Origin: Rhodospirillaceae bacterium
GTDB lineage: Bacteria; Pseudomonadota; Alphaproteobacteria; CACIAM-22H2
DNA length: 42,157 nt
Direction of reading: 5' to 3'
Assembly: GCA_009694125.1 (NCBI GenBank)
Contig: SHVT01000006.1
Location: forward strand, 1 to 42,157
The notes under the pieces: model-generated
What the model saw: only the letters and a program-made list of their open reading frames with translations
Database searches by the model: none
What the model was told of the DNA's origin: nothing
Shown here: positions 27,628-36,605 of the stretch, piece after piece
Numbering within the stretch: position 1 is the stretch's first letter
Layout of the letters: every line of letters begins with the position of its first letter
Program-made: the position numbers and the translations under genes

Positions 27628-28440
27628 ATGCCCCATCCCGATCTCGATCGCGTCGCCGCGATTATTCGCGCGGCCGCGGCCGAAGAACTTCTGCCGCGTT
27701 ATGGGCGGCTCGCCGCCGGCGACATCGACGAAAAGGCGCCGGGCGATTACGTAACGGTCGCCGATGGCGCGATGGAACGCCGGCTCGAAGCGCAACTCGG
27801 CGGGCTTTCGCCGTCGAGTCTGGTGGTCGGCGAGGAGGGCGCGTTCTCCGACCGCGCTCTGTTGTCGCGGCTGGGCGAGGCGCAATCGGCCTGGCTTATC
27901 GATCCGCTGGACGGGACCGCCAATTTCGCCGGCGGCCTGCCCATGTTTGCCGTCATCGTCGCTTATGTCGCCCATGGCCAGGTTGCCGCGGCCTGGATTT
28001 ACGATCCCCTCGGCGACCGCATGGCCACGGCCGAAACCGGCGCGGGCGCACAGATGGCCGGCAAACCCATGCGGGTTGCCACCGCCGCCGAGCCGGCGCG
28101 GATGCGCGGCGTCCTGAATTTCCGTTACGGCGATCGCGCGATCGTCACCCGCATGGCGGCGCGATGTCATCGCTTGGGCCCACTCATCACACTCGGCTGC
28201 GCCGGGCAGGAATATCTCGCGTTATGCAGCGGTAAGCTGCATTTCGCCCAGTACAATCGGCTGCTGCCCTGGGATCACGCTGCCGGTTCGTTGCTGCATC
28301 GCGAGGCCGGCGGATACGCCGCCCTGTTTGATGGCGAGGCTTACACCCCGATTGTTCAGGCGGGGCCGTATTTGCTCGCGCCCAACCCGGAAAGCTGGGC
28401 GGAAATCCGGTCGATCCTCGCGGACGAGGCGGAGATTTAG
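27628..28440 (+). CDS. Inositol monophosphatase family protein
   Basis: This is a Mg-dependent sugar/inositol phosphatase fold (IMPase, CysQ, FBPase-like). The 270-aa protein has the metal motifs VVGEEGAF (about residue 68), WLIDPLDGTANFAGG and the late PWDHAAGSLLHREAGG. Some members act on inositol phosphate, others on 3'-phosphoadenosine phosphate or histidinol phosphate. Residues alone do not decide the substrate. It follows hflX by 41 bp on the same strand. Its last 4 nt overlap the 3' end of the convergent mazG. Confidence 0.88.
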   Translation: MPHPDLDRVAAIIRAAAAEELLPRYGRLAAGDIDEKAPGDYVTVADGAMERRLEAQLGGLSPSSLVVGEEGAFSDRALLSRLGEAQSAWLIDPLDGTANFAGGLPMFAVIVAYVAHGQVAAAWIYDPLGDRMATAETGAGAQMAGKPMRVATAAEPARMRGVLNFRYGDRAIVTRMAARCHRLGPLITLGCAGQEYLALCSGKLHFAQYNRLLPWDHAAGSLLHREAGGYAALFDGEAYTPIVQAGPYLLAPNPESWAEIRSILADEAEI

Positions 28441-29273
28441 CCGGTGCCGGGCGGTGGGGCTCTCTCTGCGCTCTTGGCCTCTTCCCAAAGCGCCTCCATC
28501 TCGTCGAGATCGGATTGCTCCGGTGTCTTTCCGCGAGCGGCGAGGGCGGCCTCGATCCAGTGAAAGCGTCGCTCGAATTTGGCGTTGGCGGCCCGCAGGG
28601 CGCCTTCCGCGTCGGCACCGGCATGGCGAGCGACATTGACGCAGGCGAACAATAGATCGCCGATTTCCTCGGCTAGTTTTTCAGACGACGATCCGGCCAG
28701 TTCCTGGCGCAGTTCGCCGATCTCTTCCTCGACTTTATCGAGAGCCGGCGCCACGGATTTCCAGTCAAAGCCCACCCGCGCCACGCGCTTTTGAAGTTTC
28801 TGAGCCCGGAGCAGTGCGGGAAGGGCGAGGGGCACATCGTCCAACACGCTCGGCCGGGGGGAACTGTTGGGCTTCTTGGCGTGACGTTCCGCGGCCTTGT
28901 GGCTCTCCCAGGCCACGGTCTGGGCATCGGCATCGGCGATCCGGGCAGTGCCAAAGACATGCGGATGGCGGCGGGTCATCTTGTCCGCGATGGCTTCGGC
29001 AACGGCCTCGAAATCGAACGCGCCGGCTTCCTCCGCCATTCGGGCGTGAAACACGACCTGAAACAGAAGGTCGCCGAGTTCTTCCTTGAGGGCGCCTAAG
29101 TCGCCACGGGCGATCGCGTCGGCAACCTCATAGGCCTCCTCGATCGTATAAGGCGCGATCGAGGCGAAATCCTGCTCGCGATCCCAGGGGCAGCCTAGGG
29201 TTGGATCGCGCAGCCGAACCATGATTTCGAGCAGCCGGGCGACGGCCGGGGATAGCGGCAAGACCGACGTCAC
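28437..29273 (-). CDS. mazG: Nucleoside triphosphate pyrophosphohydrolase MazG
   Basis: MazG cleaves (d)NTPs to NMP and pyrophosphate, cleaning the pool of bad nucleotides. The 278-aa protein has two MazG domains. The first contains LRDPTLGCPWDREQDFASIA and the acidic EEAYEVADAI...ALKEELGDLLFQVVFHARMA metal motif. The second contains KVEEEIGELRQELAG and KLAEEIGDLLFACVNVARHA. The GTG start at 29273 gives a normal N terminus but has no visible Shine-Dalgarno. A very AT-rich, palindrome-filled 56-bp gap separates it from the upstream MBL gene. It converges on the IMPase gene with a 4-nt overlap. Confidence 0.93.
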   Translation of the reverse strand: MTSVLPLSPAVARLLEIMVRLRDPTLGCPWDREQDFASIAPYTIEEAYEVADAIARGDLGALKEELGDLLFQVVFHARMAEEAGAFDFEAVAEAIADKMTRRHPHVFGTARIADADAQTVAWESHKAAERHAKKPNSSPRPSVLDDVPLALPALLRAQKLQKRVARVGFDWKSVAPALDKVEEEIGELRQELAGSSSEKLAEEIGDLLFACVNVARHAGADAEGALRAANAKFERRFHWIEAALAARGKTPEQSDLDEMEALWEEAKSAERAPPPGTG

Positions 29274-29280
29274 TTTATTG

Positions 29281-29343
29281 CATAATATATATTATGGGAA
29301 ATATAGGAATATCCCATAATATATGGGTGTTAGCTAACATCAA
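29281..29343 (-). promoter_or_regulatory. AT-rich mazG promoter with nested palindromes
   Basis: On the minus strand TTGATG (29343-29338), a 16-bp spacer and TATTAT (29321-29316) make a good sigma-70 promoter. The -10 lies inside the palindrome CCCATA-ATA-TATGGG (29313-29327). A second palindrome, CATAATATATATTATG (29281-29296), follows the expected start site. Together they give 12-bp arms ATATATTATGGG (29287-29298) and CCCATAATATAT (29313-29324). The layout resembles a promoter with two repressor half-sites; the hairpin could also act on translation of the GTG start. Confidence 0.6.
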
Positions 29344-30109
29344 TTGTCATTCCGTCATAGGCTGGCTCTACGCCGCGCGGTAGCCGGGCCGCGAGTTCGT
29401 CGTAGTCCAGCTTTTCATTCATGTGGGTCAGGATTGCACGCCTTGGCTTTACTTTATCGATCATCGCCAGCGCCCGCTCCACATTGGCATGGGTTGGATG
29501 GCTTTCGTAGCGCACGCAATCGACGATCCACGTATCGATATTTTTCAATATTTCCAATGAACTGTCCGGAATATCCAATGCATCGGTTGAGTACGCGATT
29601 CTGCCCATTCTGAAACCCAGGGTGCGGCCGGCTGTCCCATGATCCTGTTCGAAAGGAATAACGCTCAAACCATTGATTTCAAAAGGACCGTCAATTTCGA
29701 TACCGGTCAGCACCGGACGATGGAAGAAACGGTTCGCCGCCTGCGGCTTAAAGGCGTAACCGAAGCGTTCCTGAATTTGAGCCATGGCCTCGGCGCTGGC
29801 ATAGGCCATTACCGGCCGCTGGATGATGCGGTTAACGCAGCGAAGATCGTCGATGCCGTGCACATGGTCGGCGTGGGCGTGGGTATAGAGAACCGCGTCC
29901 AGGGCGCCTACCCCGGCGGCCAGAAGCTGCTCGCGCAGGTCCGGCGAGGTGTCTATCAGAACCGTCGCCCGGTCGGTCTGAGCGAGTATGGACGCCCGGA
30001 GCCTGCGGTTCTTCGGATTGGCCGGATTGCAAGCGCCCCAGTCGCCGCCGATTACGGGTACGCCGCCGGAGCCGCCGCAGCCCAGTATGGTTACGCGGAT
30101 GCGGCCCAA
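29330..30109 (-). CDS. MBL-fold metal-dependent hydrolase (PhnP-like)
   Basis: The 259-aa metallo-beta-lactamase-fold enzyme starts MGRIRVTILGCGGSGGVPVI, the glycine-rich opening seen in PhnP-like phosphodiesterases. It has the metal motif YTHAHADHVHGIDDLR, a further His in FEQDHGTAGR, the Asp in IAYSTDALD, and the late His in ILTHMNEKLDY. In many alphaproteobacteria this gene sits between tatD and mazG as here. A cyclic nucleotide or phosphoribosyl phosphodiesterase role is likely from the family, but the substrate is not certain. Its start overlaps tatD by 19 nt. Its stop lies in the palindrome GTTAGCTAAC (29329-29338). Confidence 0.88.
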   Translation of the reverse strand: MGRIRVTILGCGGSGGVPVIGGDWGACNPANPKNRRLRASILAQTDRATVLIDTSPDLREQLLAAGVGALDAVLYTHAHADHVHGIDDLRCVNRIIQRPVMAYASAEAMAQIQERFGYAFKPQAANRFFHRPVLTGIEIDGPFEINGLSVIPFEQDHGTAGRTLGFRMGRIAYSTDALDIPDSSLEILKNIDTWIVDCVRYESHPTHANVERALAMIDKVKPRRAILTHMNEKLDYDELAARLPRGVEPAYDGMTIDVS

Positions 30110-30882
30110 GGCAGGCTCACCTTGTCGAACAGACGCAAAAAATTGGCCGTGGTTGCCCTCGCCGCCTCGTCTTTGGATACACCCTTCAGTTCGGCCAGCA
30201 AACCGGCCGTATGAACGATGAAAGCGGGTTCGTTACGCTTTCCGCGGAGAGGCACGGGCGACAGATAAGGAGCATCGGTTTCGACCAACAGGCGATCCAG
30301 TGGCAATACCCGAACGGTCTCCCGTAGGTCGTTGGCGCTCTTAAATGTCAGAATCCCCGACAGCGATATGTAAAAGCCAATATCGACCGCCTGCTCGGCC
30401 AGTTCCCGGGACGAGCTGAAACAATGCAACACACCCTTCAGCGCCCCCCGCTTACGGCCCTCGCGCAGCATCGCGATGGTGTCGGCGTCGGCATCTCGGC
30501 TATGCACGATCAACGGTAGGTCGCTCTGCATGGCGGCTGCGATATGGGCATCGAAATTGGCCTGCTGAAGCGTCCGCGGCGCATTGTCGTAATAATAGTC
30601 GAGCCCAGTTTCCCCGATGCCGACGACCTTGGCATGAGCCGCCAGACCTAACAGGTCTTCACAGCGGACCGACTCGGCCTCCGCCTCATGGGGATGCACG
30701 CCGACGGAGCAGAAAACGTCGTCATGCGCCTCCGCGATCGCGCGTACGCCGGCAAATTGCGACAGCTTCGTTCCGATCGTCACCATGGCCCCGACTCCGG
30801 CGGCTCGGGCGCGGTCCTTGACCGCGCCCAGTTCGCCCGCGAAATCCGGGAAATCGAGGTGGCAATGGGTGTCGACCAGCAT
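30091..30882 (-). CDS. tatD: TatD-family metal-dependent deoxyribonuclease
   Basis: The 263-aa TIM-barrel amidohydrolase-fold nuclease opens MLVDTHCHLDFPDF with the HxH metal pair. It continues with VGVHPHEAE, GETGLDYYYDNA (metal Glu), PLIVHSRDADADT, GVLHCFSSS and the final LLVETDAPYLSPVP Asp. TatD enzymes trim DNA with 3'-5' activity in repair and DNA decay; some act on tRNA as quality control. ATG 30882 shares one base with the metG stop (TGATG); GTG 30885 is the alternative. The metG-tatD-MBL order is usual in the group. Confidence 0.94.
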   Translation of the reverse strand: MLVDTHCHLDFPDFAGELGAVKDRARAAGVGAMVTIGTKLSQFAGVRAIAEAHDDVFCSVGVHPHEAEAESVRCEDLLGLAAHAKVVGIGETGLDYYYDNAPRTLQQANFDAHIAAAMQSDLPLIVHSRDADADTIAMLREGRKRGALKGVLHCFSSSRELAEQAVDIGFYISLSGILTFKSANDLRETVRVLPLDRLLVETDAPYLSPVPLRGKRNEPAFIVHTAGLLAELKGVSKDEAARATTANFLRLFDKVSLPWAASA

Positions 30883-32441
30883 CACCGCCCCTCCACCGCA
30901 GCCTCGACGTAACGCGGGAAAGCGCCTTCCGGCTTGGGCAAGACGGTGCCAGGCGTCAATGCAAATTTGCCGTCGAGGCTGGCAAAGGTACGCTCACCGG
31001 CGGGCACGCCGAGTTGGTTCAGCATCTTGTCCATGGTCGCCGGCATGAAGGGCTGGGCCAGGATCGCGATGTGCCGAATGGTTTCGGCCAACACCCACAA
31101 GACCGTCTTCATCCGCGCCGTGTCGGTCTTCGCGAGCGTCCACGGTGCCTGGCCGTCGACATAACGATTGGCCTCGCCAACCACTTCCCACAGGGCATCG
31201 AGGGCTCGGTGGAAGGACTGGTCGGCCAGGTGCGGGCGCAGCCGAGCCAACAGGGCGGCGGACTGTCCCAGCAGGTTGCGATCGAAAGGTTGGAGATCGC
31301 CCGGCGTGGGCACGGTGCCGCCGCAATTACGGAGGATCAGGGACAAGACGCGCTGTGCGAGATTGCCGAAATCATTGGCGAGATCGCCGTTGATGCGGTT
31401 GACGATGGCACGGTGCGAGAAATCGCCATCGCCGCCAAAGGGCATTTCGCGCAGCAGGAAATACCGCACCGGGTCGAGGCCGTATTTCGCGACCAAGGTA
31501 AAAGGGTCGATGACGTTGCCCACGGATTTCGAAATCTTCTGGCCTTCGTTCGTCCACCAGCCATGGGCGAAGACGCGACGCGGTGGCGCCAGATCGGCGG
31601 CCATCAGGAACGCCGGCCAAAACACGGCATGGAACCGCAGGATGTCCTTGCCGATCATGTGCAAATCGGCCGGCCAGAATGTGGAGAATTCGGCGCCCTC
31701 GACGTCGGGATAGCCGGCCGCCGTGATGTAATTGGTCAAGGCGTCGAGCCAGACATACATGACATGACCGGGCGCATCCGGCACCGGAATGCCCCATTTG
31801 AAGGTCGTGCGCGAGATCGACAAATCCTGGAGCCCGGATTTGACAAAACTTATCACTTCGTTACGCCGGCTGGGCGGTGCGACGAAGTCGGGATTGGCCT
31901 CATAAAAGGCGAGCAACCGGTCCTGCCATGCCGACAGGCGGAAGAAATAGCTCGGCTCCTCTACCCACTCGACCTCGGCGCCGGTGGGCGCGAATTTGCG
32001 GCCACCCGAACCTTCCTTCAATTCGTCCTCGGCGTAGAAGGCCTCGTCGCGAACCGCGTACCAGCCCTTATAACCGCCGAGATAGATATGGCCGTTGTCG
32101 CGCAGCTTCCGCCACAATGCCTGGCTCGCGGCGATATGCCGAGGCTCGGTGGTGCGGATGAAATCGTCATTGCTGAAATTCATTGCCGAGGTCAGCTGCC
32201 GAAAATTGGCGGAGCCGCGATCGACGAAAGGCTGCGGTTCCATTCCCGCGGCGGCGGCGGACTTCTCCACCTTTTGGCCATGTTCGTCGGTGCCCGTCAG
32301 GAAGCGGACGCGGCGGCCGTCCAGCCGCATGAACCGTGCCAGCACATCGCAGGCCAGCGTCGTATAAGCATGCCCGATGTGCGGAACGTCGTTGACGTAG
32401 TAAATCGGCGTCGTCAGGTAATAGGTCGGTGGCCCGGCCAT
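30882..32441 (-). CDS. metG: Methionyl-tRNA synthetase
   Basis: MetRS charges tRNA-Met and initiator tRNA with methionine. The 519-aa protein has class I signatures: YLTTPIYYVNDVPHIGHAYTT (HIGH at residues 21-24) and the KMSKS loop as NEGQKISKSVGN. An anticodon-binding helical domain follows. It is the short form without the C-terminal EMAP-type tRNA-binding domain. The inserted knuckle has few Cys, in line with the zinc-free type. ATG 32441 was chosen over the track's 32663, since the upstream part is Arg-rich and unlike the family. It lies 58 bp after holB and is coupled to tatD. Confidence 0.95.
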   Translation of the reverse strand: MAGPPTYYLTTPIYYVNDVPHIGHAYTTLACDVLARFMRLDGRRVRFLTGTDEHGQKVEKSAAAAGMEPQPFVDRGSANFRQLTSAMNFSNDDFIRTTEPRHIAASQALWRKLRDNGHIYLGGYKGWYAVRDEAFYAEDELKEGSGGRKFAPTGAEVEWVEEPSYFFRLSAWQDRLLAFYEANPDFVAPPSRRNEVISFVKSGLQDLSISRTTFKWGIPVPDAPGHVMYVWLDALTNYITAAGYPDVEGAEFSTFWPADLHMIGKDILRFHAVFWPAFLMAADLAPPRRVFAHGWWTNEGQKISKSVGNVIDPFTLVAKYGLDPVRYFLLREMPFGGDGDFSHRAIVNRINGDLANDFGNLAQRVLSLILRNCGGTVPTPGDLQPFDRNLLGQSAALLARLRPHLADQSFHRALDALWEVVGEANRYVDGQAPWTLAKTDTARMKTVLWVLAETIRHIAILAQPFMPATMDKMLNQLGVPAGERTFASLDGKFALTPGTVLPKPEGAFPRYVEAAVEGR

Positions 32442-32499
32442 CCTCGTCGTCTCCGCGTCTCTATGAAGCTCCGGCTTCTCTTGGCGCCGGGGCCGTGTA

Positions 32500-33573
32500 T
32501 CACGCCCGCGCCGCTGCTTCCACGGCCAGGAAGACGTTGAGCAGCACCTGCCGGGGGTCGAGATTGTGGCTGTCGGCGCGACGGACAAGAGCGCCGATCT
32601 TGTCCCATGTCTCCAACCACGGATCAAGCCGGGCGGAAGCCGCCGCGAGCCGATCGGTGACATCGTCGCTCGCCATAGCCGCCCCTGGGGCGGCTGGGCG
32701 CCTCTCTGCCATTCGCCGGATCAGGTGGGCGAGCCACGCCGTGAGCAGGTCGTATAACAGCCGCCGGGAATCGGCGGCACCCGGCCGGGCGAGGCGACCG
32801 GCCATGCCGTGCAGCGCGACCGCATCGAGACGCGGCAGCGTTTGCAGGAGGCCCATCATCTCGCGATGAAGATCGAGCCCTCCCGCCGACCATAACTCCA
32901 GCGCCCTGCCCGGGCTGCCATCGACCAGGGCCACGAGGTTTGCCAGGTCCGATTCGCCGATATCGCCAACGTGCCGCCGGATGACCGTCGCGAAATCCTC
33001 GGCGGCGAGCGGCGGCAACGAGAGACGACGACACCGCGATCGGATCGTCGGCAACAACCGGCCAGGCGCATGGCTTATCAGAAGCAGAAGAGACCGCGCC
33101 GGTGGTTCCTCCAGGATCTTAAGGATGGCGTTGGCGGCGTTTGGATTCAGATCGTCGGCGCTGTCGATGATGACGACGCGCCAGGCGCCGGCCACCGATG
33201 TCATGTGTAGAAAATGGCCGATCGCGCGCGCTTCTTCGACGCGCAGCTCGCCGCGCTGTTCCTTCTTGTCTTCGTCGTAGGTGCGTTCGATCACCATCAG
33301 GCCGGGATGGGCGCCACTGGCAACCTGGCGCACGACCGGATGGTCTAGAGGCAGGGAGAGCCCGGCATCGCCCGCGCCTCCGGCCAACACGAAACGCGCG
33401 AAACGATAGGCCAGCGTGGCCTTCCCGATTCCGCGTTGACCGGCGATCAGCCAGGCATGGTGAATCTTGCCGCTGCGCCAGGCCCTCGCAAAGGCGGCCT
33501 CGGCGGCGGCCTGCCCGATCAGCTCGGTGTTGACGCGCGGCGAAACCGCGGCGGCCTCCGTCGACGGCGTCAT
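32500..33573 (-). CDS. holB: DNA polymerase III subunit delta'
   Basis: HolB is part of the clamp loader that places the beta clamp on primed DNA. The 357-aa product has AAA+ features: LIGQAAAEAAFARAWRSG.IHHAWL, a P-loop GQRGIGKATLAYRFAR, VVIIDSADDLNPNAANAILK, LEEPPARS and the SRC motif (TIRSRCRRL). The zinc Cys cluster of E. coli HolB is reduced, as often in alphaproteobacteria. The start ATG 33573 overlaps the tmk stop (ATGA); the track's 33663 is inside tmk. The C terminus is typical in length. Confidence 0.93.
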   Translation of the reverse strand: MTPSTEAAAVSPRVNTELIGQAAAEAAFARAWRSGKIHHAWLIAGQRGIGKATLAYRFARFVLAGGAGDAGLSLPLDHPVVRQVASGAHPGLMVIERTYDEDKKEQRGELRVEEARAIGHFLHMTSVAGAWRVVIIDSADDLNPNAANAILKILEEPPARSLLLLISHAPGRLLPTIRSRCRRLSLPPLAAEDFATVIRRHVGDIGESDLANLVALVDGSPGRALELWSAGGLDLHREMMGLLQTLPRLDAVALHGMAGRLARPGAADSRRLLYDLLTAWLAHLIRRMAERRPAAPGAAMASDDVTDRLAAASARLDPWLETWDKIGALVRRADSHNLDPRQVLLNVFLAVEAAARA

Positions 33574-34208
33574 CCAACCGCCACGCCGAGGCGTTCGCGG
33601 ACCGCCGCTAGAACCGATGCCGTCGTTTTTTCGATGTCGCCCGCCGCATCGATGAGGACGCAACGACCGGGTTCGGCGCGGGCGATTTCGAGAAAGCCTT
33701 CGCGTAGGCGGAGATGAAAATCGCGGTCCATGCGTTCGTAACGGTCCTCGCCCCCTCGCCGCGCCGCGGCCCGTCCCAACCCGAGGTCGACGGGCAGGTC
33801 GAAGATCAGCGTCAGGTCGGGAACAAAATCACCCAATGTCAGGCGGTGGAGGGAAGCGATCGCGGCGTGGCCGAGGCCGTGCCCGTGGCCTTGATAGGCC
33901 ATGGTCGAATCGGCGAAGCGGTCGGTGATGACCCACAGGCCTTTCGCCAAAGCCGGCCGGATTGTTTTGGCCAGATGATCGAGCCGCGCCGCATAATGCA
34001 GCAACGCCTCGCTCATCGCCTCCCACTGACCGGGATCACCCTGAACGAGAAGGCCCCGGATACGCTCCGCGCCCGGCGAACCGCCCGGCTCGCGGGTGAC
34101 TACAGCCTCAATGCCGACGGCGCCGAGCGCGGCCGCAAGACGCGGAGCCTGAGTGGATTTGCCTGCGCCCTCACCGCCCTCAAGGCTGATGAACCGCCCG
34201 CGGGGCAT
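33570..34208 (-). CDS. tmk: Thymidylate kinase
   Basis: Tmk phosphorylates dTMP to dTDP. The 212-aa protein starts MPRGRFISLEGGEGAGKSTQ with the P-loop. It carries TREPGGSPGAERIR (DRX-type region), the WVITDRFADSTMAYQG base-binding motif and the lid RRGGEDRYE. It sits 12 bp after dacA and overlaps holB by 4 nt, which points to one transcript and translational coupling. Confidence 0.96.
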   Translation of the reverse strand: MPRGRFISLEGGEGAGKSTQAPRLAAALGAVGIEAVVTREPGGSPGAERIRGLLVQGDPGQWEAMSEALLHYAARLDHLAKTIRPALAKGLWVITDRFADSTMAYQGHGHGLGHAAIASLHRLTLGDFVPDLTLIFDLPVDLGLGRAAARRGGEDRYERMDRDFHLRLREGFLEIARAEPGRCVLIDAAGDIEKTTASVLAAVRERLGVAVG

Positions 34209-34220
34209 GAAGAAGCCGTC

Positions 34221-35483
34221 CTATTTCACCGAGCCCCACAACAAGTAACCCGCAGCGTTCCCGACCCGCCCCACGAAACCCAAGCGACCGACGTCGGCGC
34301 CCGCGACCAAGGGATGTTCCATCGGTGCGGGCAGGTTCGGGCCGGAGACCACGAGTCTGGCGACCTCGGCTCCTTTTGCGATCGGCGCCGCAATTGGACC
34401 GTCATACACGACGGAAACTTTGATCTGCGGACGCATGCGGCGCGGCAAGGTCACCATGATGTCGGTGGGTGCAACCAGCGGCACGGTGGCGGCCTTCCCA
34501 AGCCAGACGTCGGCTGTTTCCACCGTCGCGTCGGCTTTCGCCAGGGAGTAATTGGCAAACTCGCGGAATGCCCATTCCAGCAGCCTTTCGGATTCCTCCG
34601 ACCGCGATCTGATGCTGGGCAGGCCGTTCAACACCATGATCAGCCTGCGGCCGTCGCGCACCGCCGAAGCGGTCAGGCCGTAACCGGCGGCTTCGGTATG
34701 CCCGGTCTTCAGGCCGTCGACGCCGAGATTTCTGTACAGCAACGGGTTCCGGTTGCCCTGTTTGATGCCGTTGTAGCTGAAATCCAGCTCGGCATCGTAA
34801 TGGTAGTATTCGGCGAAGTCCTCGATCAGGCGCCAGGCCAGAACCGTCAAATCGCGCGCGGTCATCACGTGATCGGGATCGGGAAGCCCGGAGGCATTCT
34901 TGAACACGCTGTTCCGCAGCCCGATCTCCCGGCCCTTGCGGGTCAGCACCTCGGCAAAGGCCTCTTCTGTTCCAGCAAGCCCCTCGGCGAGAACGACGCT
35001 GGCGTCGTTTCCAGATTGCACGATCATGCCGCGCAACAGGTCTTCCACCTTCACCCGGGTGTTGACCGACACAAACATTTTCGAGCCGCCGGTACGCCAG
35101 GCGCGTTCGCTGACGGGGAGCGTGTCGGTCAGCGATAGGCTTCCTTCGCGGAGTCGGGAAAAGACAACATAGGCCGTCATGATCTTGCTCATCGAAGACG
35201 GCGGCATGATCTGGTCGGCGTTTTTTTCGAGTAGAACCGCCCCGGTGGTCGGATCGACGATGATCGCTTGTTTGGCGATCGTCTCGATTGTCGGGTAGAG
35301 CCGGTCGGACACCGCGGGCCCGGCGGCCGGTTTGGCCGGGGTGGCTGCCGGCGGTCTGGCCGGCCGCGCGGGCGCCTGTTGCCGCTGGGTCTGCCCCGCA
35401 GCTTCGCTCGCGATCATCGCAACGAGGCCCAAAACGCACAAGACCGTTCCGGACAACCGGCTCGAAAAGAAGGCAATCCGCAT
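34221..35483 (-). CDS. dacA: D-alanyl-D-alanine carboxypeptidase (PBP5/6 type)
   Basis: This is a periplasmic low-molecular-weight penicillin-binding protein that removes the terminal D-Ala of peptidoglycan stem peptides. The 420-aa protein has an N-terminal signal (MRIAFFSSRLSGTVLCVLGL) and a Pro/Ala-rich linker. The catalytic motifs are SxxK in PPSSMSKIMTAY (S97-K100), SGN in MIVQSGNDASVV (S157) and KTG in VDGLKTGHTEAAGYG (K259-G261). A C-terminal PBP5 beta domain and an ending near LLWGSVK follow. The track begins at TTG 35489, but ATG 35483 has GGAG at a good 7-nt spacing. It lies 114 bp after rlpA and 12 bp before tmk. Confidence 0.94.
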   Translation of the reverse strand: MRIAFFSSRLSGTVLCVLGLVAMIASEAAGQTQRQQAPARPARPPAATPAKPAAGPAVSDRLYPTIETIAKQAIIVDPTTGAVLLEKNADQIMPPSSMSKIMTAYVVFSRLREGSLSLTDTLPVSERAWRTGGSKMFVSVNTRVKVEDLLRGMIVQSGNDASVVLAEGLAGTEEAFAEVLTRKGREIGLRNSVFKNASGLPDPDHVMTARDLTVLAWRLIEDFAEYYHYDAELDFSYNGIKQGNRNPLLYRNLGVDGLKTGHTEAAGYGLTASAVRDGRRLIMVLNGLPSIRSRSEESERLLEWAFREFANYSLAKADATVETADVWLGKAATVPLVAPTDIMVTLPRRMRPQIKVSVVYDGPIAAPIAKGAEVARLVVSGPNLPAPMEHPLVAGADVGRLGFVGRVGNAAGYLLWGSVK

Positions 35484-35597
35484 CGTCAAACTCCGCTCAC
35501 GAAGGACACGAACGCATCCTGACCAAGGATAACGCCGCTTTTCTCATTCGCCCAGATAGCAAGCGATTGCGACAAAAGCGAGGCGAATCGGGCGCCA

Positions 35598-36563
35598 TCA
35601 GCGGGGGTCGACGATGAGACGGGCATCGGGATAACCGACGGCGCCGATTTTCTCCAAGAGGTTGTCGGCTTCCGCGACCGAGGCCACCGGACCAACGCGG
35701 ACGCGGAAAAGCGGGCGCCCGTCTGCATTCACCTGCGAAATCTCCGTTTTCCCAAAGGGCGTGAGCCGCACTTCGACCCGCCGTGCATTCTCGAAATTGG
35801 CGAAGGCGCCGGCCTGAATGAAAATCCCCGTCGGCCTTACCGGCTCGATCCTGAACACGGCGGCGGACTCGGCGGTTGCGTTAAACTGCGGCAGCGGCGT
35901 CACCGGCCCCGCCCGCGGCAAGAGTTGCGATGGCGGCGGCGACGAGGCTCCAAAGCCGGGCGGCGGCGGAAGCGCCTCACTCTGAACCGACACCCGCGGT
36001 GCCGCCGCGATCGCGACACGCTCCTCGGCCGGCGTCTGGTTCCCGAGCATAGCCAGTTTCAGCGAGCGGCTTTCGTCGGCCATGAGCTCGACCCGCACCT
36101 TGGCCGTTCCCTGAACCTCAAAACCCAGAAGCTGCGCCCCGCGCCGCGAAACATCGAGGATGCGGCCTCGCGCGAATGGCCCGCGATCGTTGACCCGCAG
36201 CATGATTTGCCGGCCATTCTCCAAATTGGTAACTCGAACTACGCTCGGCATCGGCAATGTCTGATGCGCCGCGGTCAGCGCGTTCATGTCGTAGACTTCG
36301 CCATTCGCCGTCGGCTTGGCGTGGAAATCGGCGCCATACCACGACGCAATCCCGGTTTCATTGTAACTGTAGTTCTCGGCCGGGTAGTACCAGACGCCCC
36401 CGATCTGGTAGGGGTTTCCGATCTTGTAGGTGCCCGACGGTTTTGGCGCGACTGGACTTGGGATGCTTTTGACCGCCGTCGCCGCCAATTGCGTTTCCGC
36501 GCAGGCCGCGGTCAACAACGCCATCGCCGCCGCGAGAAACGAGAGAGCTTGCCCCCGCCTCAT
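35598..36563 (-). CDS. rlpA: Septal ring lipoprotein RlpA with SPOR domain
   Basis: RlpA is an outer-membrane lipoprotein, in some species a lytic transglycosylase acting on denuded glycan at the division site. The 321-aa product has a lipoprotein signal ending LLTAAC (C21). The double-psi barrel GIASWYGADFHAKPTANGE contains LPMPSVVRVTNLENG and VNDRGPFARGRILDVS. A Pro-rich linker and a C-terminal SPOR domain (GIFIQAGAFANFENARRVE to the end) bind septal glycan. The track starts at 36593, while ATG 36563 directly begins the signal. The mltB stop lies about 40 bp upstream. Confidence 0.92.
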   Translation of the reverse strand: MRRGQALSFLAAAMALLTAACAETQLAATAVKSIPSPVAPKPSGTYKIGNPYQIGGVWYYPAENYSYNETGIASWYGADFHAKPTANGEVYDMNALTAAHQTLPMPSVVRVTNLENGRQIMLRVNDRGPFARGRILDVSRRGAQLLGFEVQGTAKVRVELMADESRSLKLAMLGNQTPAEERVAIAAAPRVSVQSEALPPPPGFGASSPPPSQLLPRAGPVTPLPQFNATAESAAVFRIEPVRPTGIFIQAGAFANFENARRVEVRLTPFGKTEISQVNADGRPLFRVRVGPVASVAEADNLLEKIGAVGYPDARLIVDPR

Positions 36564-36605
36564 GATTTTGTGGGTCCCCGCCCTGAAAGGCATAGATGCG
36601 GTAGG

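Noticed and set aside
29281-29327. Intrinsic terminator of the MBL gene
   Set aside because: The hairpin is AT-rich with no following T tract on the transcribed strand, and the -35/-10 match favours a promoter/operator.
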